Origin: Botrimarina hoheduenensis
GTDB taxonomy: Bacteria; Planctomycetota; Planctomycetia; Pirellulales; Lacipirellulaceae
Assembly: GCF_007859815.1 (NCBI RefSeq)
Contig: NZ_SJPH01000001.1
Coordinates: 489,987 to 553,986 of the forward strand
Length of the DNA: 64,000 bases
Direction of reading: 5' to 3'
Under the pieces are notes generated by a model, which saw only the letters and a list, made by a program, of their open reading frames with translations, was not told the origin of the DNA and did not search any database. Position 1 is the first letter of the stretch; every line of letters starts with the position of its first letter. This document shows, one piece after another, positions 51,516 through 60,103 of this stretch. The position numbers and the translations under genes were made by a program.

Positions 51516-52358
51516 ATGCCGCATGACTTTCTGCAACTCGCCGGTAAAGCGGTTCTCATTGCTGGTGTCGCAAACAAGAAGAGCGTCGCCTGGCACGTGG
51601 CAAAGCTGCTGAAAGAGGCGGATTGCACGGTGCTCTATTCTGTGCGGAGCGAGGCCCGCCGCGCACAAGTGCAGAAACTCGCCGGGCCCGATGCCCCGGT
51701 GTTCGTCTGCGATGTGGAGTTCGACGAACAGATCGAGCGCCTCGCCGGTGAGGTTGCTGATTGGTGCCGAGCGAGCGATCAGCCGTTGGCGGGGCTGGTT
51801 CATTCCATCGCGTTTGCGGACTATGATCCCGCCGACCTGGAGCACGGCCCGCGGCCCTTCCACGAGACCACCCGCCAGCAGTTTGCCCGCACGTTCGGCA
51901 TCTCGTGCTACTCGCTGGTGGCGCTGGCCAATGCTCTGAAGGGGGTGCTCGCCACCGACGCCTCGGTCGTGGCGATCTCGATCAGCACCACCGAGATGGC
52001 GAGCGAAAACTACGGCTACATGGCTCCGATCAAGGCGGCGCTCGATTCGTCGCTGGCGTTTCTCGCCAAATCGTTCAGCCGGTTCAGCCGCGTGCGGTTC
52101 AACGCCGTGGCCCCGGGGCTGCTCAAGACGTCCGCCTCTGCCGGCATTCCGGGTTATGTGGATTCCTACCTGTACGCTGAAAAGGCCACGCTCCGCGGCG
52201 AAGCCGTGAAGACGGAAGAGGCCGCCGCCGCCGTGGCCTTCCTGCTGAGCCCCCGTTCGAGCGGCATGAACGCCCAGCGGCTGGTGATCGACGCCGGCAT
52301 GCGGGTCAACTACTTCGACGCCCAGATCGTGACGGCGGTGGTGGAGAAAGCGGATTGA
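51516..52358 (+). CDS. Enoyl-ACP reductase, FabI type (SDR superfamily)
   Basis: A 280-residue reductase that would reduce enoyl-ACP with NAD(P)H. The cofactor motif [14 protein letters not shown] is FabI-like, and [11 protein letters not shown] corresponds to the SIA segment. The active site keeps FabI spacing, Tyr-x6-Lys (YGYMAPIK), followed by [13 protein letters not shown]. It is divergent enough that a different enoyl substrate is possible. The ATG at 51516 follows GAGAG; an in-frame ATG at 51360 overlaps fabZ and is rejected. A 119-bp spacer separates it from fabZ. Confidence 0.87.
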   Translation: MPHDFLQLAGKAVLIAGVANKKSVAWHVAKLLKEADCTVLYSVRSEARRAQVQKLAGPDAPVFVCDVEFDEQIERLAGEVADWCRASDQPLAGLVHSIAFADYDPADLEHGPRPFHETTRQQFARTFGISCYSLVALANALKGVLATDASVVAISISTTEMASENYGYMAPIKAALDSSLAFLAKSFSRFSRVRFNAVAPGLLKTSASAGIPGYVDSYLYAEKATLRGEAVKTEEAAAAVAFLLSPRSSGMNAQRLVIDAGMRVNYFDAQIVTAVVEKAD

Positions 52359-52756
52359 TCGGCATTGAGGGGCTGCCCGGGGCCGAATTTCTTCTCTGCT
52401 GCGGAGCGAACCAGGGAAAACGGTGGCGGGTTCTGCGCTCTCGTGATACTCTTAAGTGGCGAAGCTAGCAGCGGTTGCGCCCACGGGGGAAGCTCCCCGG
52501 CAAGCCCAATCACTGCTCGGCCCGCAGACTTATCCAGGCGGAGATTCCCGAGCCGCGGCTGACTCGGGGGTTCAAGAAAATGAGTTAGGACGACGCGTTC
52601 AAGGAAGACCAAGCTTGGTCGTCGCGTGCGGGGGTTGGCCTCCTCGCGAGCGAGGGCCCGCAACCCCTTCACCGCAGTTCCCTTTTTTCCCTTACGCTTG
52701 CGCTCCTGCACACCCTTTCGGTGGTGCTCGGGCGTGAGGTTATTGCTCCGCGACGG
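52359..52756. other. 398-bp intergenic region before the Ser/Thr kinase
   Basis: No gene was recognised; short frames on both strands are Pro/Arg/Lys-rich. A perfect 14-bp palindrome, GACCAAGCTTGGTC, lies at 52607-52620. The pyrimidine-rich TTCCCTTTTTTCCCTT at about 52677-52692 could act in termination of the acyl cluster, but no stem precedes it closely. Confidence 0.45.
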
Positions 52757-54358
52757 ATGTCCGAGCTCGACGCCAACAACCTGATCGAACTGGTTCGCCG
52801 GAGTGAACTGATCGAGCCCAAACGGCTCGATCCGTTCCTCGATAAATGGGCGTCACAGCCTGAGGCAGCGCAGCAAGCCCCGCAGAGCATCGCCAAGGCG
52901 CTGATCGACGCCGATCTGCTCACCCAGTGGCAGGCAGACAAGCTGCTGGCTGGCAAGCACAAGGGTTTCAAGCTTGGCAAGTACAAGCTGCTGGGCGCGA
53001 TCGGCAAGGGGGGCATGAGCCACGTTTATCTGGCCGAGCACGAGCTGATGAAGCGGCGCGTGGCGGTCAAGGTCTTGCCACGCCAGCGCGTGAAAGACAA
53101 GTCTTATCTCTCGCGTTTCCAGCTCGAAGCCCGCGCCGCGGCTCGGCTAGACGACCCCAACATCGTGCGGGTCTACGACATCGACAACGAGGGAGATAAC
53201 CACTACATCGTCATGGAGTACGTCAACGGGCGTGACCTCCATCAGACGGTGAGCCAAGACGGACCGCTCCGCTTCGAGACCGCCGCTGACTACATCGCCC
53301 AGGTGGCCCGCGGTCTGGAGCACGCCCACAAGATGGGTCTGGTACATCGCGACATCAAGCCAGCGAACTGCCTCGTTGACCCCAACGAGACCGTCAAGCT
53401 GCTCGACATGGGGCTCGCCAAGCTCACCGACGACGAAACGTCGCTAACGCTCGCAAACGACGAGAACGTGCTGGGCACGGCCGATTACTTGGCCCCCGAG
53501 CAAGCGCTCAACAGCCACGAAGCCGACTCGCGGGCCGACATCTACAGCCTCGGCTGCACGCTCTACTACTTGCTGGCCGGTCGGCCCCCGTTTCCCGAAG
53601 GGACGATCTCCGAGCGTTTGCTCAAGCACCAGGTGGAAGAGCCGGAGAGTCTGCTCAGCATTCGCCCCGACACTCCGTTGACGCTGGTAACCATCTGCAC
53701 TCGCATGATGGCCAAGCGTGCCGCCGATCGTCCGCAGACCGCGGACGCGGTCGCCGAACTGCTGACCGACTGGCTCAACGATCAGGGCTACACGCCGACC
53801 CGCTCGGGGGCCAAGCCCCGCGATGGCGTCAACACGGATTCGGGCCTGGGCAGCGGCGTCGGCAGCGGCATCCTGAGCCGCTACACGCAAGGTTCCTCCA
53901 GCCACGGTATGCCCGCCGCGGGCGGTATCGGCAGCGCCTCGGGTGATACGGCCAAGCTGTATGCTTCAAGCGGCATCGACACCGACGAAGACATTGGCTT
54001 AGCGCCGCTTGACGACGACGACGACGGTCCGAGCCGCAAGAAGGCCCGGCAAGATTCTTCCTCGTCAGGGGTGCTGTCGGACGTCGGCGAGAGCAAAGAG
54101 ACACCCGCGAACACCGCCAGCAAGTCGTCGCTAAGTTCCGCGACGCGCAGGAAGCGGTCAATCTTCGAAGAAGAGTACGCCGAGCAAGAAGACGATCCGA
54201 TCGCGAAGCGGGCCGCCTCGAAGATCGAAGATGCCTACGATCCGCTGCATCCCCCCGGCTACACCAACCCGTATGACAAGACGCCGATCGGTTTGTGGAT
54301 CGGCTTGGGCGTGTTCCTGCTGCTGGCCGCGTTTATCGCCTTTAACCTGTTGGGTTAA
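52757..54358 (+). CDS. PknB-type Ser/Thr protein kinase with C-terminal membrane anchor
   Basis: A 533-residue kinase. A helical N-terminal segment (1-70) typical of planctomycete kinases precedes the kinase domain. That domain has the P-loop IGKGGMSHVYL (82-92), Lys105 in VAVKV, HRDIKPAN (Asp199), DMGLA in place of DFG (Asp217) and APEQA. A long low-complexity linker (Ser/Gly/Asp-rich, about 345-500) leads to one transmembrane helix (IGLWIGLGVFLLLAAFIAFNLL) at the very end, so the kinase faces the cytoplasm. No extracellular sensor is present. The ATG at 52757 is chosen; an upstream start at 52721 is possible. Confidence 0.92.
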   Translation: MSELDANNLIELVRRSELIEPKRLDPFLDKWASQPEAAQQAPQSIAKALIDADLLTQWQADKLLAGKHKGFKLGKYKLLGAIGKGGMSHVYLAEHELMKRRVAVKVLPRQRVKDKSYLSRFQLEARAAARLDDPNIVRVYDIDNEGDNHYIVMEYVNGRDLHQTVSQDGPLRFETAADYIAQVARGLEHAHKMGLVHRDIKPANCLVDPNETVKLLDMGLAKLTDDETSLTLANDENVLGTADYLAPEQALNSHEADSRADIYSLGCTLYYLLAGRPPFPEGTISERLLKHQVEEPESLLSIRPDTPLTLVTICTRMMAKRAADRPQTADAVAELLTDWLNDQGYTPTRSGAKPRDGVNTDSGLGSGVGSGILSRYTQGSSSHGMPAAGGIGSASGDTAKLYASSGIDTDEDIGLAPLDDDDDGPSRKKARQDSSSSGVLSDVGESKETPANTASKSSLSSATRRKRSIFEEEYAEQEDDPIAKRAASKIEDAYDPLHPPGYTNPYDKTPIGLWIGLGVFLLLAAFIAFNLLG

Positions 54359-54561
54359 TGGTGGGCTAGGCGATCGATCGCGGGCCTGTGGATCGTTCTT
54401 AAGCGAAGCCCTGAATCGTCCCCCTTGGTGGAGCGCATGAAGCACCCACCCTTCTTGGTTCTGGGTAGTGTTTTTCCGATGCGCGTCGATTCTGATCAAG
54501 ATCCAGCACATAAGAGCGAACAACCTCTAAATGATCTTCACCCCTCGAACAGCGTAAGCGT

Positions 54562-54798
54562 ATGTATGAGCTAATTCGGACCGCCCTTGAGGTCCAGTTC
54601 CCCTTCAACATGATCATCGTGCTGGGTACGCTGGGTATCGCTCTTGCGGCGATTGGCATCGTGGGGGCGGAGGTGCGAAAATTCGCGACGCACCGTATCG
54701 ACTTCGAGCTGAAGCGCGAGATGGTCGCGCAAGGGCTGTCAGCCGAGGAGATCGATCGGCTGCTCCAAGCCGGAAGCGATTCTCGTCACAAACAATAA
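54562..54798 (+). CDS. Small membrane protein of unknown function
   Basis: A 78-residue protein with one transmembrane helix (NMIIVLGTLGIALAAIGIVGAEV, about 16-38) and a charged cytoplasmic tail, ELKREMVAQGLSAEEIDRLLQA. That helix is reminiscent of SHOCT-type oligomerisation motifs found at the end of membrane proteins. It follows the kinase gene by 203 bases, and no other function clue is visible. Confidence 0.65.
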   Translation: MYELIRTALEVQFPFNMIIVLGTLGIALAAIGIVGAEVRKFATHRIDFELKREMVAQGLSAEEIDRLLQAGSDSRHKQ

Positions 54799-54882
54799 AG
54801 CCCACCTAGATCGGCAGAGAGGCGGGCGTCTCTGTCACTGCCACGCGCTAGATTGTCCGCCGCGTTCACGACCGGGGGCGCT

Positions 54883-55917
54883 TTAGTGAACACCCCACCG
54901 CACGGCCATCATCAGGCAATTGACGCCCGAGCCGATGCCCAGCAGCGCGATCTGATCGCCATCGCTGAGCAGACCCTGTTCGATGCCGATCGAGAGCGTG
55001 GCGGGGAGCGCCGCCGAGCCGGTGTTGCCCAGCCATTCGAGTGTCGCGTAGTCGCGCTCCAGGGGCAGCCCCAGTTCAGACAGCATCAGCTTGCGATGGG
55101 CCGAGCCTACCTGGTGACAGAACGTGCGGTTGATGTCGTCGCGGCTCCATCCGGTCACTTCCAGCAGCCGCTGGAAGTTTTGACAGCCTGCGTTGACGCC
55201 CGCCCGCATCAGCCGCTCGCTGTCGGTGTGCATCACCTGAGAGAGGCCCTCGCTGCGGCACAGCTCATGATGCGTGGTGTCGGCGTAAGCCGTTGCGGCA
55301 ACGAGGCGGCCTCCCCGGTCGGTCATGTCTGCACGACAGAGCACTATGGCGGCGCTGGCCGAGCCGATCGTGAGTGAGGCGAGCGAGTTCTTGATCGAAT
55401 CCCTGGTGAGCGTTTTGTCGGCATTCAGGCGCACGATGGTGTTCTCGACCAGCGCCCGACCCGTCTCGGTGCCCACGACGATCCCCGCTTCGATCTGACC
55501 GGCTTCGATCAGCGTGGCGATCTGAGCGGCCCCTGAGAGGATCCCGAGGCAAGCGTTCGAGACGTCTTGCACCACGCAGTGGTGGGGCAGTTGCAGAGCG
55601 TGATGCACACGACACGCGGTGGCGGGTTCCAGGCAGTCGCGGCACACCGAGCCATGCAGGCACGCCCCGATACGATCGGGGGCCAGTCCGCTGCTGCTGA
55701 GCGCCGCCGCCGCCGTCCGCAGGCTAACATCGCCCGGCAGGGTGCCGACCGGATAGAACCGGCGCTCGCGGATGCCCGACATTAGTTCGAGCCGTCCCTC
55801 GGGCAGCTTGAGGCGGGCATAAAGCGGGCTCAGTCGCTGCTCGATCTTGCTCGAGGAAACGATTTCCTCGGGCAGGACATGGGCGATCGAGGCGATGCGG
55901 ACATTCTTGTAGAGCAA
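54883..55917 (-). CDS. OleA-like ketosynthase III (thiolase superfamily)
   Basis: A 344-residue FabH-fold enzyme. From memory it aligns without gaps to Xanthomonas OleA at the start: RIASIAHVLPEEIVSSSKIE, then SVCRDCLEPAT with Glu97, then DVSNACLGILSG with catalytic Cys123. CHQVGSAH supplies the His and GNTGSAALP the Asn, and IALLGIGSGVNC matches the OleA end. OleA joins two acyl-CoAs head to head; Glu97 corresponds to its catalytic base. FabH enzymes lack this Glu. No oleB, oleC or oleD is nearby, so the product fate is unknown. It may instead initiate a specialised chain. Confidence 0.85.
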   Translation of the reverse strand: MLYKNVRIASIAHVLPEEIVSSSKIEQRLSPLYARLKLPEGRLELMSGIRERRFYPVGTLPGDVSLRTAAAALSSSGLAPDRIGACLHGSVCRDCLEPATACRVHHALQLPHHCVVQDVSNACLGILSGAAQIATLIEAGQIEAGIVVGTETGRALVENTIVRLNADKTLTRDSIKNSLASLTIGSASAAIVLCRADMTDRGGRLVAATAYADTTHHELCRSEGLSQVMHTDSERLMRAGVNAGCQNFQRLLEVTGWSRDDINRTFCHQVGSAHRKLMLSELGLPLERDYATLEWLGNTGSAALPATLSIGIEQGLLSDGDQIALLGIGSGVNCLMMAVRWGVH

Positions 55918-56636
55918 GCGTTAAACCGTTGTCATTGCGGGGCTTACGATACAGTGGGTGGCTAGCGAAAGCTTACCCGCGGCGGGCCGACGCGGATACG
56001 GTCAGCCGTCCGCGAGGCCACGCTCAAACGGGGTCCTACCCCGCTACGTGAGGGCCTTCTCGGGAGGGAAATCTGGCCCGGGGCACAGCATGTTGTGCTA
56101 TCGCGGGCGGATTTATCGAAAATCTTCCTATTCGGTTGTATTCTCGCCGGTCGGCGATACTCTCTGACTCACTTGCACTCCGCGCCACCAGACCGCCTGA
56201 CAACGGTCGTTGCCTTACAAGGGGTAGCCGAGGGATCGACTGCATTGAAGCGAGGGGATGAGCGCTGGCACCACGTCTTGCTAAGGAGAAAATGTTTCTC
56301 TTGGGTAACACGCAGGGCGAGCGAGCAACCAGACCTCTTTAGCGTGTCAGGGAAAAGAAAAGAGGCGCGATACCGGCCCGGCCGGTTCGGCGAGACACGC
56401 ACAAAGAGAATACGGTAATACTCAGCAAGAATCGGACGGCCACAACGCTTGATCCTCCCCGGCACCGCGAGGTGTCAGGGGCGGAATACTCAAACGTTTC
56501 CTACAGGCTTCCGTTTTTCCCAGCCGCCAGCGTTAGGCGGAATATCGACTCGATTGCGGCCGCGTGCCCAAAGGCTGCTCCTTGCCACTAGCCAGGCGCC
56601 CTCGACGGCGTCGCCAGCAGGGAGTGCGAAGCGAAA
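55918..56636. other. 719-bp divergent intergenic region
   Basis: Between the OleA-like gene (minus) and the amidotransferase-like gene (plus). No conserved protein was recognised; frames here (such as 56095-56418) are unconvincing. A 16-codon ORF with a perfect Shine-Dalgarno is at 56292-56342 (listed separately). The size leaves room for a small RNA, but no clear fold was found. Confidence 0.5.
56292..56342 (+). CDS. Possible 16-residue small ORF
   Basis: AAGGAGAAAATG gives a textbook ribosome-binding site before MFLLGNTQGERATRPL and a TAG stop. It could be a leader peptide or a functional small protein; it could also be chance. It is about 295 bases upstream of the amidotransferase-like gene and is not followed by an obvious attenuator. 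Confidence 0.2.
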   Translation: MFLLGNTQGERATRPL

Positions 56637-57380
56637 ATGTCGAAGCCGATTATTGCGTTAAACGCGGACTATCGCGAAGCCACGGGCGACAAGCCCGCTT
56701 TCTCGGTCCTCACGGCCGGGTACTACAATGCCCTACTCGAGGTCGGCGCGTTGCCGATCATTGTGCCGCCGCTTGCGGAAGAGCAGGACATCGAGCAACT
56801 GCTCGACTCGGTCGATGGCGTTCTGCTCGTCGGCGGTGCGGATCTCGACCCTCGCCGAGACGGTTGGATGCTGCACCCCAGCGTCCGCCCGCTCGCTAGC
56901 CGTCGCGAGACCTTTGACCGCACGTTCGCTCGCATCGTGTGCGAACGCCGTGTGCCGGTGTTCGGGATCGGCGTGGGGATGCAGCTGCTGAATCTGGTGA
57001 TGGGCGGCAATCTGCACCTGCACATCCCCGAAGATATTCCCGGTGCCTTGCCGCACAAGGATCTCCTCGATCCCTCGCATCGTCATACCCTGGAGATCGC
57101 CTCCGGCTCGATCATGGATCGGGTCTTTGGCGATGGCGAGCTGCGTGTGAACAGCTGGCACCACATGGCGATTGACGAGGTCGCCGAGGGCTTCGAGGTG
57201 ACCGCCCGCTGCCCGGACGGCGTGATCGAAGCGATCGAGAGTCGCGTGCCGGATTGGTTCGCGATGGGAACGCAATTCCATCCCGAGGCGGCGACCGCTT
57301 CGGCGCTCGACCTCCGGATTTTTGAGGAATTCTTAATGGGCGCAAAGGATTGCGCCCCTGCGGTGCGGCTGGTTGCGTAA
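56637..57380 (+). CDS. Class I glutamine amidotransferase-like (PuuD/peptidase C26) protein lacking the Cys nucleophile
   Basis: A 247-residue member of the gamma-glutamyl hydrolase/PuuD family by fold: VLLVGGADLDPRR, HRHTLEIASGS, VNSWHHMAID and the QFHPEA block with its catalytic His. The nucleophile elbow reads FGIGVGMQLLN where active members have GICRGMQ, so Cys is Gly112 and Arg is Val113. A glutamine amidase mechanism is therefore not possible as usual. It may be a non-hydrolytic binding protein or use another chemistry. It is followed by an intrinsic terminator. Confidence 0.88.
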   Translation: MSKPIIALNADYREATGDKPAFSVLTAGYYNALLEVGALPIIVPPLAEEQDIEQLLDSVDGVLLVGGADLDPRRDGWMLHPSVRPLASRRETFDRTFARIVCERRVPVFGIGVGMQLLNLVMGGNLHLHIPEDIPGALPHKDLLDPSHRHTLEIASGSIMDRVFGDGELRVNSWHHMAIDEVAEGFEVTARCPDGVIEAIESRVPDWFAMGTQFHPEAATASALDLRIFEEFLMGAKDCAPAVRLVA

Positions 57381-57428
57381 GCGATCGTCCTGTACGCACC
57401 GCGCTGGGTGGACGGAGCCACCGAAGCA

Positions 57429-57467
57429 AGCGCGACCCGGCATCAGCCGCCGGGTCGCGCTGCTTTT
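57429..57467 (+). terminator. Intrinsic terminator after the amidotransferase-like gene
   Basis: AGCGCGACCCGGC (57429-57441) pairs perfectly over 13 bp with GCCGGGTCGCGCT (57449-57461) around a 7-nt loop, followed by GCTTTTATA. It lies about 50 bases past the stop and 40 bases before the end of the convergent DJ-1 gene. Confidence 0.88.
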
Positions 57468-57506
57468 ATAGACCGGAGCACGTCAGCTTCTGGCTGCCGA
57501 TAAGCT

Positions 57507-58091
57507 TTAGGGGCGTAGCTCGCCCCCAAGCACGCCGACGAATGCCCGCAACCAGGCGGGGTGGGCCGGCCAAGCGGGGGCCGTGACCAGATTGCCATCG
57601 ACACACACACTGTCGAGTCCGGCTGAAGGGGATTCCCAGATGCCGCCGGCAAGCAGCACCTCGGGCTTGCACGCCGGATAGGCCTGGACCCGCTTGCCCC
57701 GCACCACGTCGGCCGCCGCCAGCAGCTGCGCGGCGTGACAGACCGCGGCGATCGGTTTCGGGGCCGTGGCGAAGGCGCGAACAAGTTCGAGCACTCCCTC
57801 GTCGAGCCGCAGGTACTCGGGAGCGCGGCCTCCGGGGATCACCAGACCGACGAAATCATCGACCGACACCGAGGCCAGATCTCCGGTGATGATCAGTCGG
57901 TGTCCGGGCTTCTCGCTGTAGGTTTGAGCTCCCTCGAAGTCGTGGATCGCGGTGATGATGGTGTCGCCGGGCTTCTTCCCCGGACACACCGCGACGCACT
58001 CGTAGCCCACCATCTCGAGCGCTTGCAGGGGAACCTTCGCTTCGTAGTCTTCTACGTAGTCGCCCACCAAAAACAGCAATCGCTTGGTCAT
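57507..58091 (-). CDS. DJ-1/PfpI family protein
   Basis: A 194-residue member of the DJ-1/PfpI superfamily, which includes glyoxalases, deglycases and stress proteins. It begins KRLLFLVGDYVEDYEAKVPL and has the PGGRAPEYLR loop with a conserved Glu upstream. The nucleophile elbow AAVCHAAQLL carries Cys-His. The exact activity is undecidable here. The ATG at 58091 is used; an in-frame ATG at 58232 would overlap the thioesterase gene. It lies 74 bases downstream of that gene on the same strand. Confidence 0.9.
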   Translation of the reverse strand: MTKRLLFLVGDYVEDYEAKVPLQALEMVGYECVAVCPGKKPGDTIITAIHDFEGAQTYSEKPGHRLIITGDLASVSVDDFVGLVIPGGRAPEYLRLDEGVLELVRAFATAPKPIAAVCHAAQLLAAADVVRGKRVQAYPACKPEVLLAGGIWESPSAGLDSVCVDGNLVTAPAWPAHPAWLRAFVGVLGGELRP

Positions 58092-58165
58092 CGGTTCGGA
58101 TTCGCAACAAACAGAGGGGGGAAGGGCAGGGGAGTGACGGCGGGGCGGTCGAGCGGCAGGCTGCT

Positions 58166-58561
58166 TTATTCCGCTTCGGGCAGTTCCAAGTAGGCGGGCA
58201 GGCGACAGATTTTGCCGGTGCGATCGACACACGCGATGGTGGTTGCGCCCTCGGCGATCAGCTCGTCGTTGCGGCGCAGTTCATAAACGTGGTCGATGCG
58301 GGCTCCGCGGGCACGCTCGGTACGGATCAGCACCCGGAGGGTGTCGCCGTAGCGGGCCGGTCGGTGGTAACGGCACGTGGCTCGGCTGACAACGAGCAGC
58401 ACGCCGTCAGCTTCGAGGTCGGCATATTCGTGCCCCCGTGCCTTTAGCATCTCGACCCGCGCGAGCTCAAAATAGCGGAGAAAATTCGAGTGATGGACGT
58501 GCCCTTGGGCGTCGGTCTCGTAGTAGCGAACTGCGAGATCGAACTCGTAAGCGTCGGGCAT
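58166..58561 (-). CDS. Acyl-CoA thioesterase, YbgC/4HBT family
   Basis: A 131-residue hot-dog thioesterase. The signature AVRYYETDAQGHVHHSNFLRYFE has the catalytic Asp, and RYGDTLRVLIRTER follows. Enzymes of this family hydrolyse short or medium acyl-CoA or acyl-ACP thioesters. Length and start are standard. It is probably cotranscribed with the DJ-1 gene downstream. It could serve the acyl pathway 6 kb away, but that is only a possibility. Confidence 0.9.
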   Translation of the reverse strand: MPDAYEFDLAVRYYETDAQGHVHHSNFLRYFELARVEMLKARGHEYADLEADGVLLVVSRATCRYHRPARYGDTLRVLIRTERARGARIDHVYELRRNDELIAEGATTIACVDRTGKICRLPAYLELPEAE

Positions 58562-58782
58562 CGGGTCACACAGCGTTGCGGAGCGGCGGGGTCCTGACCG
58601 CCAAAGGTGGCGGCCGGTCGATTTCTGATCATCCGTTGTTTGTACCGCTCTCGCGGGGAAGCAGCGAGCGTTTGCTTGGCCTTGGTTGCAACAAGCCTAG
58701 GCGGGGCCTACACTTGCGACCACTCAGACGAGCCGTTGAGGCTCGCTTCGGTCATCCCCCCGTTCCGCTTCTCGGAGACCTC

Positions 58783-59283
58783 ATGAGCATCGGCGAAGGT
58801 GCCGGCACGCAAAACCTGACCGCCCGCGGCCGCGACTACCCCACCATCCGCCAGTTTACCGTGTTCTTAGAGAACCGGGTCGGAGCCCTGATGGGCGTCG
58901 TGCGACGCTTCGAGGGAAGTCGGGTGCGAATCGTGGCGCTGACGATTTCCGACTCGACCGAGTGCGCACTCGTGCGATTTCTGCTCAGCGATCCCGAAGC
59001 GGGACGCGAGATCTTGGAGCGGGCTGGTCTAGCGATCGTCGAATCGGACCTGATCGGCGTGGAACTTCCTCCAACGCCCCAGCCCCTGCTGCAGGTCTGT
59101 ACCGCTTTGTTGAGCGCTGAGGTGAACATCACCCAGGTCTATCCGCTGCTGATTCGCCCTAACAGCCGCCCGGCGGTCGCGTTGATGGTGGACAACATCG
59201 AGCACGGCCTGGACACCCTCGCGCAGAAGGGTTTCCATACAATCTCCGAAGAAGAGTTGAAGGATTTTGATCCGATGAACTGA
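58783..59283 (+). CDS. Tandem ACT-domain regulatory protein
   Basis: A 166-residue cytosolic protein with two ACT-like domains. The first, at about 22-90, contains QFTVFLENRVGALMGVVRRFEGSRVRIVALTI. The second, at about 95-155, contains LLQVCTALLSAEVNITQVYPLL. ACT domains bind amino acids and regulate enzymes; no catalytic domain is attached, so it probably controls another protein. GGAG precedes the ATG at 58783; an in-frame ATG at 58438 gives an Arg-rich extension and is rejected. Confidence 0.88.
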   Translation: MSIGEGAGTQNLTARGRDYPTIRQFTVFLENRVGALMGVVRRFEGSRVRIVALTISDSTECALVRFLLSDPEAGREILERAGLAIVESDLIGVELPPTPQPLLQVCTALLSAEVNITQVYPLLIRPNSRPAVALMVDNIEHGLDTLAQKGFHTISEEELKDFDPMN

Positions 59284-59397
59284 GGCCCAGGCCCCGGGTG
59301 GCTTTGCGACCAGATGCCGGTCGAGAAGCGCCCGTTGGTTTTCAGGATCGAGGCTCTCCCTGCGTTTTCCGCTGACCGTCCTTTGCTGCGCTCCGCT

Positions 59398-60102
59398 ATG
59401 GCGATTCAAGTTACCTGCCCCGGTTGCATGGCCCGGTTCACCGTGGCTGACGAGCATGGGGGCAAGCAGGGGCCGTGCCCCAAGTGCAAGAAGCCGATCA
59501 CGATCCCGAAGGCCGAGGATCAGATCGTCATTCATGCCCCGAAAGGGGAAGGGCCGACGAACAAAGAGGGCAAGCGGGTCCTCAAGACCGTCAAACGCAA
59601 GGACACCGCTTTCAGCCCGCTGATCGCCACCGGCGTAGGCGTCACGGTGCTGCTGACCCTGCTCGCGGCATTCTTGCTGCGCGGCTACCCCGATACCGCG
59701 GGTAGCTATCCGATCTTGGGCGGCGGGGCCCTGCTGTTGGGACCGCTGCTCGCATGGGCCGGTTATCTGTTCCTCCGCGATCAAGAACTGGAGCCCTACC
59801 AGGGCGGCCCGCTGTGGATCAGGGCGCTCGTGTGCGGCCTCGTCTACGCGCTGGCCTGGGGGATCTACTTGCTGATTGCCTCGCAGATCGGCGAGACCGG
59901 CTGGCAGCAGAACGGGCTCGAGATCTGGCAGATGGGGTTCGCCGCGGCGGTGGCAGTCGGCATCGGCACCTTTGCCGCTTTTGTCTCGCTCGATCTTGAG
60001 CCATTAATGGGCTTCCTGCATTGTGCGCTGTACTTTGCCGTGACCGTTGGGCTGCGGTTTGTGATGGCGTTGCCTCCCCTGCCCGGCCTGAAGGGCGATT
60101 AA
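59398..60102 (+). CDS. Zinc-ribbon multi-pass membrane protein
   Basis: A 234-residue protein. An N-terminal zinc ribbon has two CXXC pairs (CPGCMARFTVADEHGGKQGPCPKCKKPI), like the MJ0042/zf-ribbon family common in planctomycetes. About five transmembrane helices follow from residue 75. No transport or enzyme motif was seen. It precedes the HD-domain gene by a single base between stop and TTG, so the pair is almost certainly cotranslated. The ATG at 59398 is used; an in-frame ATG at 59314 is possible. Confidence 0.8.
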   Translation: MAIQVTCPGCMARFTVADEHGGKQGPCPKCKKPITIPKAEDQIVIHAPKGEGPTNKEGKRVLKTVKRKDTAFSPLIATGVGVTVLLTLLAAFLLRGYPDTAGSYPILGGGALLLGPLLAWAGYLFLRDQELEPYQGGPLWIRALVCGLVYALAWGIYLLIASQIGETGWQQNGLEIWQMGFAAAVAVGIGTFAAFVSLDLEPLMGFLHCALYFAVTVGLRFVMALPPLPGLKGD

Positions 60103-60103
60103 C

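Noticed and set aside
56095-56418. 107-codon plus-strand frame upstream of the amidotransferase-like gene
   Set aside because: No ribosome-binding site and a composition unlike neighbouring genes.
56637-57380. Annotation as an active gamma-glutamyl-GABA hydrolase
   Set aside because: The nucleophilic Cys is Gly, so the activity of the family cannot be assumed.
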